A stretch of 64,000 nucleotides of DNA, from contig QFQU01000018.1 in the NCBI GenBank assembly GCA_003248965.1, forward strand, positions 1 to 64,000. Direction: 5' to 3'. Below are positions 61,459 to 64,000 of the stretch, piece by piece. The notes beneath the pieces are model-generated. The model worked only from the letters and a program-made list of their open reading frames with translations, was not told where the DNA came from and searched no databases. Position 1 is the stretch's first letter. The number at the start of each line of letters is the position of its first letter. The DNA comes from Brevundimonas sp. (GTDB taxonomy: Bacteria > Pseudomonadota > Alphaproteobacteria > Caulobacterales > Caulobacteraceae). The position numbers and the translations under genes are program-made.

Positions 61459-64000
61459 ATGAAAATGTCTTGGAAGCAGGGTTTGGCCGGCGGCGCGGCG
61501 GGGATGGCGTTGCTGCTGGCGGCGGGCGGGGCGTGGGCGCAAAGCCGCACCTTCAATGTGCCGGCCCAGCCGATCTCCCAGGCGATCACGGAATTGGCGC
61601 GTCAGGGCGGCGTGCAGATTTCGGCGCCGACCGCCCATCTGTCGGGCGTCCGCTCGCGTCCGCTGACGGGAACGATGGATGTCGCGGCCGCGATCGACAG
61701 GCTGATCGAGGGAACCGACCTGGAGGTCGTCAGCCAGGAGGGCTCGACCTTCGTTCTGCGCCAGCGCCCTACCACGGCCGGCGCGACCCAGGTCGAGGAA
61801 GTGGTCGTGGTCGGCAGCCGCATCAAAGGCACCCGCATCAATGAGGCGCTTCCGGTCACTGTTTTGGGCGGCGACGAGATCGATGCGGCGGCGCCGGTGG
61901 ACGGCGACGACCTGTTCCGCGCCATCTCTCAGGCGGGAGACGTCAACTTCAACGACGCGGACACGGACAACGGCGGCATCAACAACGCGCGCGGCGACGT
62001 CGCATCCATCGATCTGCGTGGTCTGGGCACCGGCAACACCCTGACCTTGCTGAACGGTCGGCGTCTGGTTAACCACCCGGGCACTCAGGTCGAGAATTTC
62101 GTGCCGGTCACGACCGTCAACACCAACGCCATCCCGGTGATGGGCGTTCAGCGGGTCGAGGTGCTGGCCGACGGCGCCGCGGCCCTGTTCGGCACCGATG
62201 CGGTGGCGGGCGTGGTCAACACCGTTCTGCGCAGCAATTTCGACGGCTTCACCGCCCAGGCCGGCATGGGCCGCGACGAAGGCGGGATGGAGGAATATTC
62301 CTTCAACTTCCAGGCGGGCCGGAATTTCAACGACGGCCGCACCAATATTTCAGTCATGGGCGACTATCTGACCCGCGACCCCCTTTTCATCTGGGAACGG
62401 CCCTATGCCACGGTTGCGGGTCGCGCCGCACGGTTCGGGGATCGCGCGACGGGTCTGGACTATGTCACCTACAGCTCGATCACGGCCTGGGCCGAGGGGC
62501 TGCGTCTGAACCCGAACACCTACCAACTGGACAAGACCGCCGCTTCGGTCAACGGCCGGCGCCTGACCAGCACCGCCGGCGCCTTCCATGTCCAGCCCTC
62601 GACCAACCCCGGCTGCGTGGCCAACGGATTCCGCGCCGGCACCTGTTTCGACGATGGCGTCCTGACCCTCAGCGGCACGAACGAGGACGCCAACCTCCGC
62701 TACGACCTGGACACCATGCGGACGATCAGTTCGTCGGTGGAGCGGGCCAATCTCTTCGGCTTCCTGAACCATCGGTTCGACAACGGGGTCGAGGCGTTCG
62801 GAGAGGCGGGTTATTATTGGGCCAACACCTGGTCGCAACGCCAGCAGGACACGCCGCTGGACTATCAGCGCGTGCTGTTGTCGCCGACGGCCTATTGGAA
62901 CCCGCTGGGCGCCGTCGGCGTGACGGCGCGGCTTCCTGGCCTGACGTCGGTCCCCACGACGGGCGCGGCCGTTCAGGTGCAGGATTTCCGCTTCGCCGAC
63001 CTGGGCAATCGCGGCGTGGATGTCGAGAACGTCTCCACCCGTTTCGTCGGCGGTCTTCGTGGCGAATGGCGCGGCTACGACTGGGAGACGGGACTGCTCT
63101 ATTCGATGTCCCGCACCGAGGACGTCATGGATGCGGTCAGCATGACCGGTCTGCAGGCCGCCATCAATCGAACCACGCCCGACGCCTACAACCCCTTCGC
63201 GGGCGGCGACCTGAACAGTCCCAAGGACGGCGACTTCACCGTCAACAATGCGGACACGATCAACAGCTTCATGGTCAAGGCAGGGCGCACGTCGCGCACC
63301 GAGCTGATGCAGTGGGACTTCCATATCTCCCGGCCGGACCTGTTCCAGCTTCCGGGCGGGGATGTCGGCCTGGCCGCAGGCGTCGAGGCGCGGAGGGAGA
63401 CCTTCAGGGAAACACGCGACGATCGTCTGAACGGCACGATCAACTTCACCGACCTGACGGGTCAGACCTTCCAGAGCGACATCATGGGCGTGACCTTCAC
63501 GCCCAACAGTTCGGGGGCGCGCAACGTCTATTCGACCTTCGCCGAACTGGCCGTGCCGATCGTCTCGCCAGAGATGAACGTGCCGTTCGTCAAGTCGATC
63601 GATATGCAGCTGGCCGGCCGGGTCGAGCACTATTCGCTGTTCGGCACGGTGGGGGCGCCCAAGATCGCCCTGTCCTATCGCCCGACCGACTGGCTGATGT
63701 TCCGGGGCGCCTGGTCCAAGGGTTTCCGCGCCCCCAACCTGATGCAGTTGCACCAGCCCGATTTCGAGCGGTCGAACTCGCGCCGGGACTATGCCGCCTG
63801 CGCCGTCCAGCTGAAGATCGGGGCGATCCCGACGTTGACGACCAGCAATGAATACTGCACGTCCGAATCCCGCGTGGAGCGGCGCTCGGGCAATCTGGAC
63901 CTCAAGCCCGAACGGTCCAAGAACTTCACCGCCGGCGTGGTGTTCGAGCCCAAGCTGTGGCCGTCGAAATACGGCGTTCTGACCGCGACCGTCGACTATT
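61459..64000 (+). CDS. FecA-like signalling TonB-dependent receptor, 3' end beyond the window
   Basis: The frame is open from 61459 to the window end (847 codons, no stop), so the protein is incomplete. A signal peptide ending AWAQS is followed by an STN signalling domain (about residues 29-100: FNVPAQPISQAITELARQGG, LTGTMDVAAAIDRLIEGTDL). The TonB box region is VEEVVVVGSRIKG. The plug contains SIDLRGLGTGNTLTLLNGRR and VEVLADGAAALFGTDAVAGVV, then barrel strands. It resembles the receptor at 34239-37268 but carries the STN domain, as expected after fecI/fecR. In-frame ATGs at 61393 and 61417 are alternative starts. Its ligand is unknown. Confidence 0.88.
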   Translation, partial: MKMSWKQGLAGGAAGMALLLAAGGAWAQSRTFNVPAQPISQAITELARQGGVQISAPTAHLSGVRSRPLTGTMDVAAAIDRLIEGTDLEVVSQEGSTFVLRQRPTTAGATQVEEVVVVGSRIKGTRINEALPVTVLGGDEIDAAAPVDGDDLFRAISQAGDVNFNDADTDNGGINNARGDVASIDLRGLGTGNTLTLLNGRRLVNHPGTQVENFVPVTTVNTNAIPVMGVQRVEVLADGAAALFGTDAVAGVVNTVLRSNFDGFTAQAGMGRDEGGMEEYSFNFQAGRNFNDGRTNISVMGDYLTRDPLFIWERPYATVAGRAARFGDRATGLDYVTYSSITAWAEGLRLNPNTYQLDKTAASVNGRRLTSTAGAFHVQPSTNPGCVANGFRAGTCFDDGVLTLSGTNEDANLRYDLDTMRTISSSVERANLFGFLNHRFDNGVEAFGEAGYYWANTWSQRQQDTPLDYQRVLLSPTAYWNPLGAVGVTARLPGLTSVPTTGAAVQVQDFRFADLGNRGVDVENVSTRFVGGLRGEWRGYDWETGLLYSMSRTEDVMDAVSMTGLQAAINRTTPDAYNPFAGGDLNSPKDGDFTVNNADTINSFMVKAGRTSRTELMQWDFHISRPDLFQLPGGDVGLAAGVEARRETFRETRDDRLNGTINFTDLTGQTFQSDIMGVTFTPNSSGARNVYSTFAELAVPIVSPEMNVPFVKSIDMQLAGRVEHYSLFGTVGAPKIALSYRPTDWLMFRGAWSKGFRAPNLMQLHQPDFERSNSRRDYAACAVQLKIGAIPTLTTSNEYCTSESRVERRSGNLDLKPERSKNFTAGVVFEPKLWPSKYGVLTATVDY

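Noticed and set aside
62350..63753. 467-codon minus-strand frame inside the right-end receptor gene
   Set aside because: The plus strand encodes an STN-plug-barrel receptor continuously to the window end; the minus frame has no recognisable features.
1..64000. CRISPR arrays, tRNA or rRNA genes
   Set aside because: No regularly spaced direct repeats, no cloverleaf-like tRNA segments and no rRNA-like sequence were noticed on reading both strands.

Overview
The window is GC-rich, gene-dense DNA from an alphaproteobacterium, most likely Caulobacteraceae and probably Brevundimonas or a close relative. The genus is inferred from gene content and style and was not tested by search. The indicators are seven TonB-dependent receptors (TBDRs) in 64 kb, an imuA-imuB-dnaE2 mutasome cassette under an alphaproteobacterial LexA box (GTTC-N7-GTTC), many Tat-type signal peptides, and ATGA/GTGA/TTGA translational overlaps. 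No rRNA, tRNA or CRISPR array was seen.

Layout. 1-3950: the tail of an IS5-type transposase, a GH18/NodB/GT2 fusion for an extracellular polysaccharide, and a decayed IS6-type transposase. 3980-12745: a ferric-siderophore locus with a FepA/CirA-like receptor, a periplasmic esterase, a lipoprotein binding protein, a YncE-like propeller and a methyltransferase; the ATPase and permease are convergent to these, and a second, cytoplasmic, esterase follows. 12878-17357: TonB divergent from a receptor coupled to a di-haem peroxidase, with a Fur-like box between. 17480-23008: dnaE2, imuB and imuA (SOS mutagenesis). 23245-25601: a ROK sugar kinase and a secreted metallophosphoesterase. 25851-32667: two receptors, the second followed by PhoD and preceded by a possible Pho box. 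32719-41811: receptor plus M20 amidohydrolase, divergent from gamma-glutamyltransferase plus a metzincin-like protease. 41818-50783: a beta-glucan utilisation locus (GH5, MFS, LacI, receptor, GH3) with a perfect LacI-type operator. 50888-56702: a short-chain dehydrogenase whose reading frame runs into a convergent TolC/HlyD/ABC-2 export operon. 56823-64000: an M14 carboxypeptidase divergent from a FecI/FecR/FecA-like signalling set whose receptor is cut by the window end.

The common theme is nutrient scavenging. Nearly every TBDR sits beside a secreted or periplasmic hydrolase or redox enzyme suited to its likely substrate: siderophore esterase, di-haem peroxidase, phosphatases, amidohydrolase or peptidases, and glucosidases. 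Each pair appears to have its own regulatory input: Fur, possibly PhoB, LacI, or ECF sigma/anti-sigma.

All function calls come from motifs and remembered family architecture. No database search was run, so substrate assignments are inference unless stated otherwise.
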